Source: Methanobacterium_B sp963703015 (GTDB lineage: Archaea > Methanobacteriota > Methanobacteria > Methanobacteriales > Methanobacteriaceae). Taken from it: a stretch of DNA of 64,000 bases. The position numbers and the translations under genes are program-made. This document shows, in pieces, positions 1-8,433 of this stretch (position 1 is the first letter of the stretch; each line of letters begins with the position of its first letter). The notes under the pieces are model-generated. The model was not told the origin of the DNA. It saw nothing but the letters and a program-made list of their open reading frames with translations, and searched no databases. The stretch is from NCBI GenBank assembly GCA_963703015.1, contig OY969779.1, positions 744,001-808,000 on the forward strand, in the 5' to 3' direction.

Positions 1-392
1 TTCACACCCAGGGCTTCGAGAATATCTGCACCACCACATTTACTTGTTATGCTTCTGTTTCCATGTTTTGCTATGGCAACATCGGATGCAGCAGCTATAA
101 TTGCGGCTGTGGTACTTATGTTAAATGTTTTAAGCCTATCTCCCCCTGTACCACATGTGTCCACCAATGGAAGGTCAGTTTCAGGTGAAACTTCGATGCA
201 TAACTCCCTCATGGCCTTTACAAAGCCTGTTATTTCGTCTGCTGTTTCACCCTTCATTCTAAGTGCGGTTAAAAATGCTCCTGTTCTTATTTCTCCAGCT
301 TCCCCACTGGTCATTTCCATCATAGAGCTGTAGGCTTCATCTTGAGTCAGGTCATTTCCAGCTACAACCTTCTTTAGACATTCAGATATCAT
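1..392 (-). CDS. trpD: Anthranilate phosphoribosyltransferase, N-terminal part (cut by window edge)
   Basis: TrpD transfers the phosphoribosyl group of PRPP to anthranilate, the second step of tryptophan synthesis. The visible 130 residues carry the family's GTGGD loop (about residues 81-85, pyrophosphate binding), the NIST motif just after it and the KHGNR motif near residue 113. The ATG at 392 lies 12 bases after the trpA stop codon, and an AGGA that overlaps that stop serves as ribosome-binding site. It is the last gene of the trpEGCFBAD order seen here; the C-terminal two thirds are outside the window. Identification is firm because motifs and operon position agree. Confidence 0.95.
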   Translation of the reverse strand, partial: MISECLKKVVAGNDLTQDEAYSSMMEMTSGEAGEIRTGAFLTALRMKGETADEITGFVKAMRELCIEVSPETDLPLVDTCGTGGDRLKTFNISTTAAIIAAASDVAIAKHGNRSITSKCGGADILEALGV

Positions 393-404
393 TTTGTATG
401 CGTC

Positions 405-1229
405 CTAAATTTTAGTTGATTGTTTAAGTTCACTGCAGAAGTTACCAATTTCTTCGAGTGCCTTGTCTTTGTTGTTCAGGTTAGCTGTGATGATGTTTAT
501 GATGGCACTGGCAACTATTGCACCGTTGGACCCTGATTTTATGACATCCCTAACATGTTCAGGTTTTGAAATTCCAAACCCAACAGCAATTGGTAGATCT
601 GTACGATCCTTAACCCTTGTTATGAGATCAACTGTGCTTGTTTCGATGTCTGATCTTGCACCGGTAACACCCATGACAGCCACAACGTAGAGAAATCCAG
701 ATGCATGTTTAACTATTTCATCGATCCTCTCGTTTCTGGTTGTCTGTGCAACCATGAATATTTGATTGACACCATACTTGTCTGCCATTTCAATTGCAGA
801 TCCTGCTTCTTCTATTGGAAGGTCTGCTGCAAGAATTCCAGTTACACCTGCTTCACTGGCACGTTTGTAAAATGTTTCAATGCCCTTCTTGTAGATCAGG
901 TTGTAGTAGACAAGCAGTCCTATGGGTATCTGGGTGAATTCACGAATTCTTTCTATGAATTTGAAACATTTTTCTGTGGTCATTCCAGAGTCAAGTGCAC
1001 GGATATCTGCTGTTTGTACACTTGGACCATCTGCAACAGGGTCACTAAATGGGAATCCAATTTCAAGTGCGTCTGCCCCACTTTCAACGAATTTTTTAAC
1101 GATTTCGATTGATGTTTCAAAGTCAGGGTCACCTGCCACTACAAATGGTATGAATGCTCCTTCTTTCTTGTTTTTAAGTTCTTCAAACACTTCACTGTAG
1201 GTCATGGTTTTCTTGTTGTTTGGGTTCAT
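405..1229 (-). CDS. trpA: Tryptophan synthase alpha subunit
   Basis: TrpA cleaves indole-3-glycerol phosphate to indole and glyceraldehyde 3-phosphate and hands indole to TrpB. The 274-residue protein is of normal length for a TIM-barrel TrpA. The motif ALEIGFPFSDPVADGP near residues 54-69 supplies the expected catalytic Glu (56) and Asp (67), and the C-terminal phosphate-binding part with GFGISKPEHV is present. Its ATG overlaps the trpB stop by four bases (ATGA), which suggests translational coupling of the two subunits of the complex. A second in-frame ATG at codon 9 is a possible alternative start. Confidence 0.96.
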   Translation of the reverse strand: MNPNNKKTMTYSEVFEELKNKKEGAFIPFVVAGDPDFETSIEIVKKFVESGADALEIGFPFSDPVADGPSVQTADIRALDSGMTTEKCFKFIERIREFTQIPIGLLVYYNLIYKKGIETFYKRASEAGVTGILAADLPIEEAGSAIEMADKYGVNQIFMVAQTTRNERIDEIVKHASGFLYVVAVMGVTGARSDIETSTVDLITRVKDRTDLPIAVGFGISKPEHVRDVIKSGSNGAIVASAIINIITANLNNKDKALEEIGNFCSELKQSTKI

Positions 1230-2407
1230 ACTTCCACCCCCATTTCCTTTGCAACTATGAACATGTCCTTATCTCCCCTACCAGATAGGTTTATGATGAT
1301 GGTTTTTCCCTTGTTCTCTTCCATTGCAGCGTATTTTTCTGCGTATGCAACTGCATGTGAACTTTCAAGTGCTGGTATGATTCCCTCGTATTTGGATAGT
1401 AATTCAAATCCTCTGAGTGCTTCTTTGTCAGTCACTGAAACGTAATTGGCACGTCCTGTTACTTTCATGTGTGCATGTTCAGGTCCTACACCAGGATAAT
1501 CTAACCCTGCTGAAACTGAATGTGCCTCATTTATTTGGCCATCTTGGTTCTGAAGTACGAAGGATAATGAACCGTGGAGAATTCCTTCTGTACCCTTGCA
1601 AAGAGTTGCACCAGTTCTTGGTGTTTCAGTCCCATCACCACCACCTTCCACACCTATGAGTTCAACTTCATCATCAGCTGCAAATCCAGAAAATATTCCC
1701 ATGGCATTACTACCACCACCAACACATGCAATAACTGCATCTGGAAGTTTACCCTCCTTCTCCATGATCTGCCTTCTGGCCTCTTCCCCTATGACACTCT
1801 GGAAATGTTTAACCATTGTGGGGTATGGATGTGGACCCATTGTCGAACCTATAAGGTAATGTGTGTCTTCCACATTGGTGATCCAATCCCGGAATGCCTC
1901 GTTAATAGCATCTTTAAGGGTTTTTGAACCAGTTTCCACTGGAATAACCTTTCCTCCAGATAGTTCCATCCTGAAAACATTCATCTTCTGCCTTTCAACA
2001 TCTTCACTACCCATGTAAACTTCTGCAGGCAGTTTAAACAGTGCACCAACAACAGCTGTTGCTATTCCATGCTGTCCAGCTCCGGTTTCTGCTATTAATC
2101 TGGTTTTTCCCATGTACTTTGCAAGCAATCCCTGGCCCAGTGTGTTGTTTATTTTATGGGCCCCTGTGTGGAGCATGTCCTCACGCTTCAAGTACAACCT
2201 ACACCCAAACTTCTTTGATAAATTTTCAGCGAAGTAAAGGTTGGTTGGTCTGCCTGCGAATTCTTTTAAATAAAATTTTAGTTCTTCATTAAATTCAGGA
2301 TCTTCCTTGTACTTGTAAAAGGCTTCTTCAAGCTCTTCAAGTGCGGGTATGATGAGTTCAGGAACAAATATTCCCCCGTATTTACCAAATTTGCCATCTT
2401 CCAACAT
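1226..2407 (-). CDS. trpB: Tryptophan synthase beta subunit
   Basis: TrpB condenses indole with serine using pyridoxal phosphate. The motif HTGAHKINN gives the PLP lysine at residue 85, and GGGSNA near residue 231 is the PLP phosphate loop. The length of 393 residues fits the classical TrpB1 type that pairs with TrpA rather than the longer TrpB2. The ATG is preceded by a GTGAT-type ribosome-binding site. About 94 bases separate it from trpF upstream, the widest gap in the operon, with no obvious terminator in it. Downstream it overlaps trpA by four bases. Confidence 0.97.
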   Translation of the reverse strand: MLEDGKFGKYGGIFVPELIIPALEELEEAFYKYKEDPEFNEELKFYLKEFAGRPTNLYFAENLSKKFGCRLYLKREDMLHTGAHKINNTLGQGLLAKYMGKTRLIAETGAGQHGIATAVVGALFKLPAEVYMGSEDVERQKMNVFRMELSGGKVIPVETGSKTLKDAINEAFRDWITNVEDTHYLIGSTMGPHPYPTMVKHFQSVIGEEARRQIMEKEGKLPDAVIACVGGGSNAMGIFSGFAADDEVELIGVEGGGDGTETPRTGATLCKGTEGILHGSLSFVLQNQDGQINEAHSVSAGLDYPGVGPEHAHMKVTGRANYVSVTDKEALRGFELLSKYEGIIPALESSHAVAYAEKYAAMEENKGKTIIINLSGRGDKDMFIVAKEMGVEV

Positions 2408-2501
2408 TTTTAATCACTTCCAATAAATTTTAAATCATTATTTTATCCACGAATAAATGTATTTCTTCTAAATTAAGGTTCCAATGATATTGTAAACTCT
2501 T

Positions 2502-3209
2502 TTAACTCAGTTCCAGGAGTTCTTCAAGCTGTTGGGAATTTTTTATTCCTGGAGCATCTTCAACCCCTGAGTTAACATCGACGTAGTCAAACACTTTTTC
2601 CAGGATTTCCTTCCTGTTCTTTATTATTGCTGTGTTAATTCCGCCTGCAAGAAATATTTCAACGTTATTATCGGCATTTTTTGCAGTTTCAACTGCTTCT
2701 AATGCTATTTTCATTGGTATTTGTTTTCCTGTGCCTCCACTTTTACCGTTCATTTGATAGTCCAGTACAAGCGCATCACAGCAGCGTGCAAATTCCTCTA
2801 TTTCCCTTTTCTTTTCGGGTGTAAGTACTGTTTCACCATCTTTGAGTTCTATTGAATCTTTGGATAGTCCCACTGCCCTGAATATTTTAAGGTGAGCTTC
2901 AAATGGGTTTCTTTCATATTTTTCTATCCACCTGAGATACTTTATCTGGTTGGGTGTGAGGGAGTGGAGTTGAACATTTCTCACTCCTGTCTTCTTCATC
3001 TTCATGACCACTTCTTCAATATCTACAGGTTCTAAAACCATGACAGCTTTTTCCTTATTTTTCATCCCAGATCTTAGGTTTTTAATTTCTTTGAGGCTCA
3101 AATTTCTCTTGGACCTGTCAATGTTGATGAAGCCCATGAGCTCTGCACCTGATTCTTCACATCGGGTTAGATCCTCTGACCTGGTGATTCCACAGACTTT
3201 GATCTTCAT
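2502..3209 (-). CDS. trpF: Phosphoribosylanthranilate isomerase
   Basis: TrpF performs the Amadori isomerisation of N-(5'-phosphoribosyl)anthranilate, the third pathway step. The N-terminal KVCGITR motif carries the catalytic cysteine (residue 6), and the catalytic aspartate lies in LVLDYQ around residue 150. A phosphate-binding stretch, LAGGINT, follows further on. At 235 residues it is slightly longer than the usual 200-215 because of insertions between the barrel strands. Its ATG overlaps the end of trpC by four bases. Confidence 0.94.
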   Translation of the reverse strand: MKIKVCGITRSEDLTRCEESGAELMGFINIDRSKRNLSLKEIKNLRSGMKNKEKAVMVLEPVDIEEVVMKMKKTGVRNVQLHSLTPNQIKYLRWIEKYERNPFEAHLKIFRAVGLSKDSIELKDGETVLTPEKKREIEEFARCCDALVLDYQMNGKSGGTGKQIPMKIALEAVETAKNADNNVEIFLAGGINTAIIKNRKEILEKVFDYVDVNSGVEDAPGIKNSQQLEELLELS

Positions 3210-4042
3210 TTTCTACCAACCTTTAAACCTTTAACAGACTGTATGATATTTTTCGCTGACCTGTACATGTCTTCAGTGTTTGCAGTTCCCATGATTGCAG
3301 ATCCAACAAGTATTGTATCTGCACCATATCCTGCTACTTTTTTTGCATCTTCAGGACCTTGAACACCGCTTTCAGATACCAGGACCACTTCTGGTGGTAC
3401 GCTGTTTGAAAGTTTTTGGGTGGTTTTAAGATCCACACTGAAGTTCTGGAAGTTTCTGTTGTTTACTCCCAGTACATCGGCACCTGCAGCCAGTGAATGT
3501 TCAATATCTTCCCTGTTTTTGCATTCCACAATGTAGCCGAGTTCAAGTTCTCTGCATAGCGATATTCCCTCTTTAATATCGGGATAAATATCATTCATTA
3601 ACAAAACTGCATTTGCTCCCGCAAGTTTTGCCTCGTAAATTTGATATTCATCCATTAGGAAGTCTTTCCTTAGTATGGGAAGTTCAATTATATTTTGTGC
3701 TATCCTAATATTTTCCATGCTTCCATTGAAATAGTTTTCCTCGGTTAAAATTGAAACAGCACTTGCATCTGCCTTTTTAAAAACTTCGAGAGCATCTTGA
3801 ATTTTTGAATCAGATATGTGTCCCTTGGAAGGTGATGCTGGTTTAAATTCACATATCACAGCCACATCCTCATCATGATTAATGGATTCTCTAAACTCTT
3901 TAAAAGACTTGTTATTTTTTGCTTTTCCATTATCTGAGTCTAATCTGTCCAGTAGTGTTTCAAGGGGAACTTTTTCTTTGATTTCCTCCAGGGTTTCCCT
4001 TCTCTTTATGAGTATTTGAGATATGGAAGGCCTTGTTTTCAT
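3206..4042 (-). CDS. trpC: Indole-3-glycerol-phosphate synthase
   Basis: TrpC closes the indole ring of carboxyphenylaminodeoxyribulose phosphate. The 278-residue TIM barrel shows the substrate-binding and catalytic lysine region CEFKPASPSKG, the GVNNRNFQ motif and the C-terminal SESGV / LVGSAIM phosphate-binding strands. The ATG start overlaps the trpG stop by four bases and the stop overlaps trpF, so three enzymes are tightly coupled. Confidence 0.95.
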   Translation of the reverse strand: MKTRPSISQILIKRRETLEEIKEKVPLETLLDRLDSDNGKAKNNKSFKEFRESINHDEDVAVICEFKPASPSKGHISDSKIQDALEVFKKADASAVSILTEENYFNGSMENIRIAQNIIELPILRKDFLMDEYQIYEAKLAGANAVLLMNDIYPDIKEGISLCRELELGYIVECKNREDIEHSLAAGADVLGVNNRNFQNFSVDLKTTQKLSNSVPPEVVLVSESGVQGPEDAKKVAGYGADTILVGSAIMGTANTEDMYRSAKNIIQSVKGLKVGRK

Positions 4043-4614
4043 TGGTTAATCTCCAGGAAATTTTTGAGTAACTGGATTCCATGGTCTGTTCCAACAGATT
4101 CTGGATGAAATTGAAGTCCGTATATGGGTTTTTCAACGTGTTTTATTCCCATTATCATGTTATCCTGCGTTCTGGCAGTTACCTCGACACATTCTGGTAT
4201 GGTTTCTTCACTGCAAGATAGTGAATGATATCTGGCAGCGGGTAGCGGGTTTTCAAGTCCCTTAAACAATCCTTTTCCATCGTGAACTATGGAACTTTGT
4301 TTACCGTGCACAGGTTGGTTTCTTACAATTTCACCGCCAAATGCTGCGAAAATGCCCTGATGTCCCAGGCAAACTCCAAGTATTGGTATTTCACTGCCAA
4401 GTTCCAGTATAACATCGGTGCAGACCCCAAAGTCCCTTTTGTTTCCAGGGTTTCCAGGTCCTGGTGATATTACTATGCTGTCTGGTTCAAGTTTTCTTAT
4501 CTCGTCCAGGTTGAGTTCATCATTTTTAACAACTTTTATGTCGGGATCTAGCTGTCCAATGAGCTGGTAAAGGTTGTAGGTGAATGAATCATAGTTATCA
4601 ATTATTAGTATCAT
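4039..4614 (-). CDS. trpG: Anthranilate synthase glutamine amidotransferase subunit
   Basis: TrpG hydrolyses glutamine and delivers ammonia to TrpE. This is a class I amidotransferase with the nucleophile in GVCLGHQ (Cys near residue 82) and the His-Glu pair in QFHPES near the C-terminus; the N-terminal IDNYDSFTYNL is diagnostic. I start it at the ATG at 4614, because GAGGT sits eight bases upstream. A TTG five codons earlier overlaps that ribosome-binding site and is unlikely to be used. It lies 24 bases after trpE. TrpG of this kind may be shared with PabA function, which the sequence cannot settle. Confidence 0.95.
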   Translation of the reverse strand: MILIIDNYDSFTYNLYQLIGQLDPDIKVVKNDELNLDEIRKLEPDSIVISPGPGNPGNKRDFGVCTDVILELGSEIPILGVCLGHQGIFAAFGGEIVRNQPVHGKQSSIVHDGKGLFKGLENPLPAARYHSLSCSEETIPECVEVTARTQDNMIMGIKHVEKPIYGLQFHPESVGTDHGIQLLKNFLEINQ

Positions 4615-4638
4615 GTTATCTAACCTCAAAAAGAAGAT

Positions 4639-6024
4639 TTATTTTTTTGGAGTGTTCTCCAGGTTGTTTCCGGATCGAAGTGCTGTTAAAAGTGCTCCTG
4701 CCTTGTTTTCTGTCTCGTAATATTCTTCTTGGGCAACTGAATCGTAGACTATTCCTGCACCGGCCTGTACAGTTGCGTGGTTGTCATGACACACCATTGT
4801 TCGGATGGTTATTGCAAAGTCTGCGTTTCCATTGAGTGCGAAGTATCCAACTGCCCCTGCATAGGGTCCCCTTGGTACCTGTTCAAGTTCGTCGATTATT
4901 TCCATTGCACGAATTTTAGGTGCTCCACTCAGTGTTCCTGCTGGGAACATGGCTTCAAATGCATCTACTGCATCCTTATCCTTCCTAAGTTTTCCAGTGA
5001 CATGGGAGACTATGTGCTGGACATGGGAAAATTTCTTCACACCCATGTACTCGGGTACTGTGACAGATCCAAATTCACTGACCTTTCCAACGTCGTTACG
5101 TGCAAGGTCAACAAGCATCAAATGTTCTGCCCTTTCCTTTTCATCCTCTAGAAGTTCAATTTCGAGTTTTTCATCTTCAACTTCGGTTTTACCACGTTTT
5201 CTTGTTCCGGCTATTGGGAACGATTCAATCATCCTGTTTTCTACTCTGACCAGCATTTCTGGGCTGGATCCTATGATCTCATTTTCACCTAACTTCAAAT
5301 GGTACATGTAGGGTGATGGATTTATCTTTCTCAAGTTTTCGTAGAAGGATAGTTTGTTTCCAGCTAGTTCGTATTCCCTTGCATTGGATATTACATCCTG
5401 GAAAATTTCACCAGCTTTTATCCTTTCTTTAACATCAAGAACCATGGATTCAAACTCTTTCTTGGTGAAGTAATGGTTAGTTTCTTTGTAGCTGAGTTCA
5501 CCAGTTGGAATTTCTTGTTTAGAAAATTTTTGAACCTCTTCGAACCTGTTTTCTCCCAGTGTAACGTATTTACATGTGTTTCGGATTCTGTCGTAAACTA
5601 TTCCGTCTAAAAATAGTCCGAACTCGTAGTCTGGTTTGTTACCTGGTTTGAGATCTATTGGTAGGAAGTGTCTTGCTGCTTCGTAGGATACGTATCCAAC
5701 AAGTCCTCCGCAGAATCCTTTTTTACCGTTGTTGGGCCGGGTTAATTTTCTTATTTCGTCGAATGGATTTTTCACATCAATTTCTTCGATGTGGCCATCG
5801 ATATCTACCTCGAGCACGTTTTCCCTGGCCCTTAAGATGGCTGCAGGTTCAAATCCCAGTACTGAAAATCTTGCCATTCCACTGTCGCTTTCCATGGATT
5901 CTAGTAGGAAGCTGCTGGAATGATTCGTGTAGAGGTTCTTAAATAGTTCAAATGGAGAATCAGAATTAAGATCTATACTCTTTGGTTGGTTTATTTTTAA
6001 ATTGTATTCGCCAAAAACATTCAC
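4639..6024 (-). CDS. trpE: Anthranilate synthase component I
   Basis: TrpE converts chorismate plus ammonia to anthranilate. The 461-residue protein has the N-terminal FLLES motif, which in TrpE proteins forms part of the tryptophan feedback site, and the chorismate-binding C-terminal half with PAGTLSGAPK and the GAGIVYDS...E...E signature. The start is a GTG at 6024 with only a poorly spaced AAAGG in front of it. A better ribosome-binding site, GGTGA, points to an ATG at 6034 in another frame. First gene of the operon, under the divergent promoter shared with trpY. Confidence 0.95.
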   Translation of the reverse strand: MNVFGEYNLKINQPKSIDLNSDSPFELFKNLYTNHSSSFLLESMESDSGMARFSVLGFEPAAILRARENVLEVDIDGHIEEIDVKNPFDEIRKLTRPNNGKKGFCGGLVGYVSYEAARHFLPIDLKPGNKPDYEFGLFLDGIVYDRIRNTCKYVTLGENRFEEVQKFSKQEIPTGELSYKETNHYFTKKEFESMVLDVKERIKAGEIFQDVISNAREYELAGNKLSFYENLRKINPSPYMYHLKLGENEIIGSSPEMLVRVENRMIESFPIAGTRKRGKTEVEDEKLEIELLEDEKERAEHLMLVDLARNDVGKVSEFGSVTVPEYMGVKKFSHVQHIVSHVTGKLRKDKDAVDAFEAMFPAGTLSGAPKIRAMEIIDELEQVPRGPYAGAVGYFALNGNADFAITIRTMVCHDNHATVQAGAGIVYDSVAQEEYYETENKAGALLTALRSGNNLENTPKK

Positions 6025-6034
6025 TGCCTTTCAT
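5966..6034 (-). other. Possible 22-codon ORF overlapping the trpE start
   Basis: An ATG at 6034 has GGTGA five bases upstream, a better spaced ribosome-binding site than the trpE GTG itself has. The frame reads 22 codons, including one tryptophan codon, before a TAA inside trpE. It may be a translated leader that couples or meters trpE translation, or a chance ORF. There is no run of tryptophan codons as in bacterial attenuators. Confidence 0.2.
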
Positions 6035-6059
6035 AATTGTCACCGTAAATAAATTTTAA

Positions 6060-6138
6060 TTGTATAAAGTATACAACAATCTATCATCAAGGTACTATTT
6101 AAACCTTTAGAGTACACATTTGTACATAAGTTTATATA
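6060..6138. promoter_or_regulatory. Divergent trpE/trpY control region with palindromic TRP-box-like sites
   Basis: Two inverted repeats lie between the genes. One at 6060-6076 has TTGTATA / TATACAA arms around three bases. The other at 6112-6126 has GTACA / TGTAC arms and includes a full TGTACA at 6121. TGTACA is the TRP box bound by TrpY in Methanothermobacter. A trpY TATA box (TTTATATA) lies at about 6131-6138 and a trpE TATA box (TTTAAATAG on the minus strand) at about 6095-6104. The sites thus flank or overlap both promoters, as expected for tryptophan-dependent repression and autoregulation. Confidence 0.75.
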
Positions 6139-6172
6139 GTTACAAAAGAACATAATTACAGGTGAAACTAAT

Positions 6173-6676
6173 ATGTGGGACAGGATCAAACACAAATTCG
6201 AAAAATTTCCAGCTAGAATGGCTGTTGCAAGAAAAATTGTTGAACTAGGCCTTCGTGTCGGAGAAAATGGTAAAATATACTGTGATGACGTTGAAATAAA
6301 CGATGTTGCACTGGCAAGATCTGTTAATGTTGACAGAAGAACCATTAAATCCACAGTCGACGTGATCCTGGCTGATCCACAGTTATCAGAGATCTTTCAA
6401 AACATCCACCCCGCAGGAACCCTACTCAAAAACATAGCTAAAAATCTGGGCTTTGGAGTGGTTGAAATAGAAGCAGAAGCAGGTAACGCAGGAATAATCG
6501 CAAGATCAACCGAACTAATTTCAATCGAAGGTTTGAGTATTAGACAGGCACATGCAGGTGATCCTGAACTGGAAGAACATCCAAAATTAACAATAATCAC
6601 TGAAAAACCAGTTAAGGGCAATCTTATCAACGAATTTTTGAAGATTCCTGGAGTTAAGAGGGTTTCAATTTATTAA
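6173..6676 (+). CDS. trpY: TrpY-like tryptophan-operon repressor
   Basis: The 167-residue protein resembles TrpY of Methanothermobacter: an N-terminal DNA-binding half with a helix-turn-helix-like stretch around residues 40-65 (DVALARSVNVDRRTIKSTV), and a C-terminal half of ACT-like character, likely the tryptophan sensor. It is divergent from trpEGCFBAD, the arrangement known for TrpY, and a GGTGA ribosome-binding site precedes the ATG by seven bases. By analogy it binds TGTACA boxes, represses its own gene, and represses the trp operon when tryptophan is present. The paralogous TRASH-less regulators of the family are an alternative, but the neighbourhood decides. Confidence 0.88.
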   Translation: MWDRIKHKFEKFPARMAVARKIVELGLRVGENGKIYCDDVEINDVALARSVNVDRRTIKSTVDVILADPQLSEIFQNIHPAGTLLKNIAKNLGFGVVEIEAEAGNAGIIARSTELISIEGLSIRQAHAGDPELEEHPKLTIITEKPVKGNLINEFLKIPGVKRVSIY

Positions 6677-6732
6677 AAAAAATTACTTTAAAAAAAATAT
6701 ATCATATGCCTATAAAAAAAATATTGAATTTT

Positions 6733-6981
6733 TTAGTTGTTGTTCCTTTCTTTGTCCTCTTCATCCAAAGCTTCTAAAAGCAGGTCCCATGCTTCGAGTG
6801 ACTCTTTAGCTTCCTGTTCTGATAAAACTTCGATGGCATATCCAGAGTGAACAAGAACATGTGTACCTATTTCTAGATCTCCAACCAAATCCAATTTGGC
6901 ACTCTGTTTAACTCCGCCAAAATCAACTGTAGCCACGTTATCTGTGATATCTACAATCCTTGCTGGTGCTGCAATACACAT
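6733..6981 (-). CDS. hypC: HypC/HupF-family hydrogenase maturation chaperone
   Basis: HypC works with HypD to build the Fe(CN)2CO group and delivers it to the large subunit of [NiFe] hydrogenases. The 82-residue protein begins with Met-Cys, the essential N-terminal cysteine of the family, followed by the small OB-like fold with ATVDFGGV and GTHVLVHSGYAIE. A strong GAGGAGG-type ribosome-binding site precedes the ATG. The acidic tail ends in three asparagines. It stands alone here without other hyp genes; a methanogen of this group has several [NiFe] hydrogenases that would need it. Confidence 0.93.
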   Translation of the reverse strand: MCIAAPARIVDITDNVATVDFGGVKQSAKLDLVGDLEIGTHVLVHSGYAIEVLSEQEAKESLEAWDLLLEALDEEDKERNNN

Positions 6982-7133
6982 ATCTATCTCCTCCTCAAAT
7001 AAAATTTATTTAATGTGTTCCGTTCCTAAATCCAAACAAGTTTAAGAACGCTGCACTATATTATTAACATTAAGATTTCAGTTACTGTAATATAGTTTTT
7101 TTGACTTATAAACTATTCTGGAGGAAAGAAGTT

Positions 7134-8432
7134 ATGAAGTTGGTTGTAGTGGGTGGTGGATCTGCAGGAAGAACAGCATCAATCGAAGCTTCCGAACTTG
7201 GAGCAGATGTAACCCTAATAGAAACAGATAAAATTGGTGGAAAATGTCTTAACCAGGGATGTATGGTTGTATGTGCGCTAAACGATGTTGTGAGGACTGT
7301 TCAAACCAATCACAAATTCAAAAAATTAGGCATAATAGACTTAAACCCCAAGATAAATTTTAGAAAAGTTTCAGAAGGGATAATAAATACAACAACTAAA
7401 ATAAGGGGAGTACTCACCCATGAAACAAAAAAAGCAGGGGTAAACATCGTAATGGGAACAGCCACAATCCAAGAGGGTTACGTCACAGTTGATGAAACAG
7501 ATTATCCCTACGACAAGTTGATCATAGCAACAGGTTCGAATCCATTTATTCCAGATACTAAGGGTAAAGAATTCGCAAAAACTTATAAAGAAATGTTAGA
7601 TTACACGGAAGTGCCTGAAGAACTAATCATTGTTGGTAGTGGAACAATAGCAACGGAAATTGCAGGCATATTCTCGGGATTAGGTTCAAAGGTCCATATC
7701 CTTTGCAGGGGAATCTTCCTTAAAGAGGTGGATGAAGATATCAAAAAATACATCGCAGATATTCTCCTTAAAGACGTTGAAATCCATGAACACGTTGACG
7801 TGGAAGAGATCCACAAAGATGGTGTAACAACAAGTGAAGGTAAGTTAAATGGAGAAGTATTCCTTGCTGTGGGAATGATACCCAACTCCCAAGCTGTAAA
7901 GGAACTGGTTGATACAGGGAAAAGGGGAGAAATAGTTGTGAATAAACGGATGGAAACCAGCCACGAAAATATTCATGCTGCAGGTGATGTTGTTGGAGGA
8001 ATTGGAACAACACCAGTTGCAAGGATGGAAGGAATTGTTGCAGCCAGAAATGCATGTGGAATCGCATCAGAAGTGGATTACAGCTACATACCATCATCAA
8101 TAACATTACACCATGATGTAAGTTATGTTGATACTGGTAAGGAAGGTGTTGAGGGACATATACCAGGATCTGGCGGTCCGAATGCTTATTGGGATGTTCT
8201 TGATAGTGAAACTGGAATGACCAAAATGAGTGTTGATCTTGAAACAGGTGAGATCACAAGTATTAAATCCATATCCCCGTCATCAAGGACCGTGCTGGCT
8301 TACATGTCCAAGTTTATGAAGGATGGATACACAATACATGATTTCGAGAATTTTGTTGAAGCACATCCATCAACCGATGCAGTTTACAAGTTAATAAGGT
8401 TTTTTGCAAGCCATGAAAAGGAAGGAAAATAA
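7134..8432 (+). CDS. FAD-dependent pyridine-nucleotide disulfide oxidoreductase
   Basis: A two-dinucleotide-binding-domain flavoprotein of the dihydrolipoamide dehydrogenase / mercuric reductase type. The FAD-binding GGGSAG lies at residues 7-12, the redox-active disulfide CLNQGC near residues 43-48, an NAD(P)-binding GSGTIATE around residue 170 and the second FAD motif HAAGDVVGG near 290. The C-terminal dimerisation domain ends with an AHPSTD stretch where the family usually has HPTxxE. I chose the ATG at 7134 because GGAGG lies nine bases upstream; a TTG 11 codons earlier has none. The substrate is unknown. The next gene follows after one base, so the pair is probably co-transcribed with the FmdE-family protein. 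Confidence 0.88.
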   Translation: MKLVVVGGGSAGRTASIEASELGADVTLIETDKIGGKCLNQGCMVVCALNDVVRTVQTNHKFKKLGIIDLNPKINFRKVSEGIINTTTKIRGVLTHETKKAGVNIVMGTATIQEGYVTVDETDYPYDKLIIATGSNPFIPDTKGKEFAKTYKEMLDYTEVPEELIIVGSGTIATEIAGIFSGLGSKVHILCRGIFLKEVDEDIKKYIADILLKDVEIHEHVDVEEIHKDGVTTSEGKLNGEVFLAVGMIPNSQAVKELVDTGKRGEIVVNKRMETSHENIHAAGDVVGGIGTTPVARMEGIVAARNACGIASEVDYSYIPSSITLHHDVSYVDTGKEGVEGHIPGSGGPNAYWDVLDSETGMTKMSVDLETGEITSIKSISPSSRTVLAYMSKFMKDGYTIHDFENFVEAHPSTDAVYKLIRFFASHEKEGK

Positions 8433-8433
8433 T

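Noticed and set aside
705..1112. 135-codon plus-strand frame inside trpA
   Set aside because: Cysteine- and phenylalanine-rich shadow of a well-identified minus-strand gene, with no ribosome-binding site.
6020..6172. Bacterial-style trp attenuator
   Set aside because: There is no run of Trp codons and no terminator/antiterminator pair; archaeal trp control of this layout is by TrpY binding.
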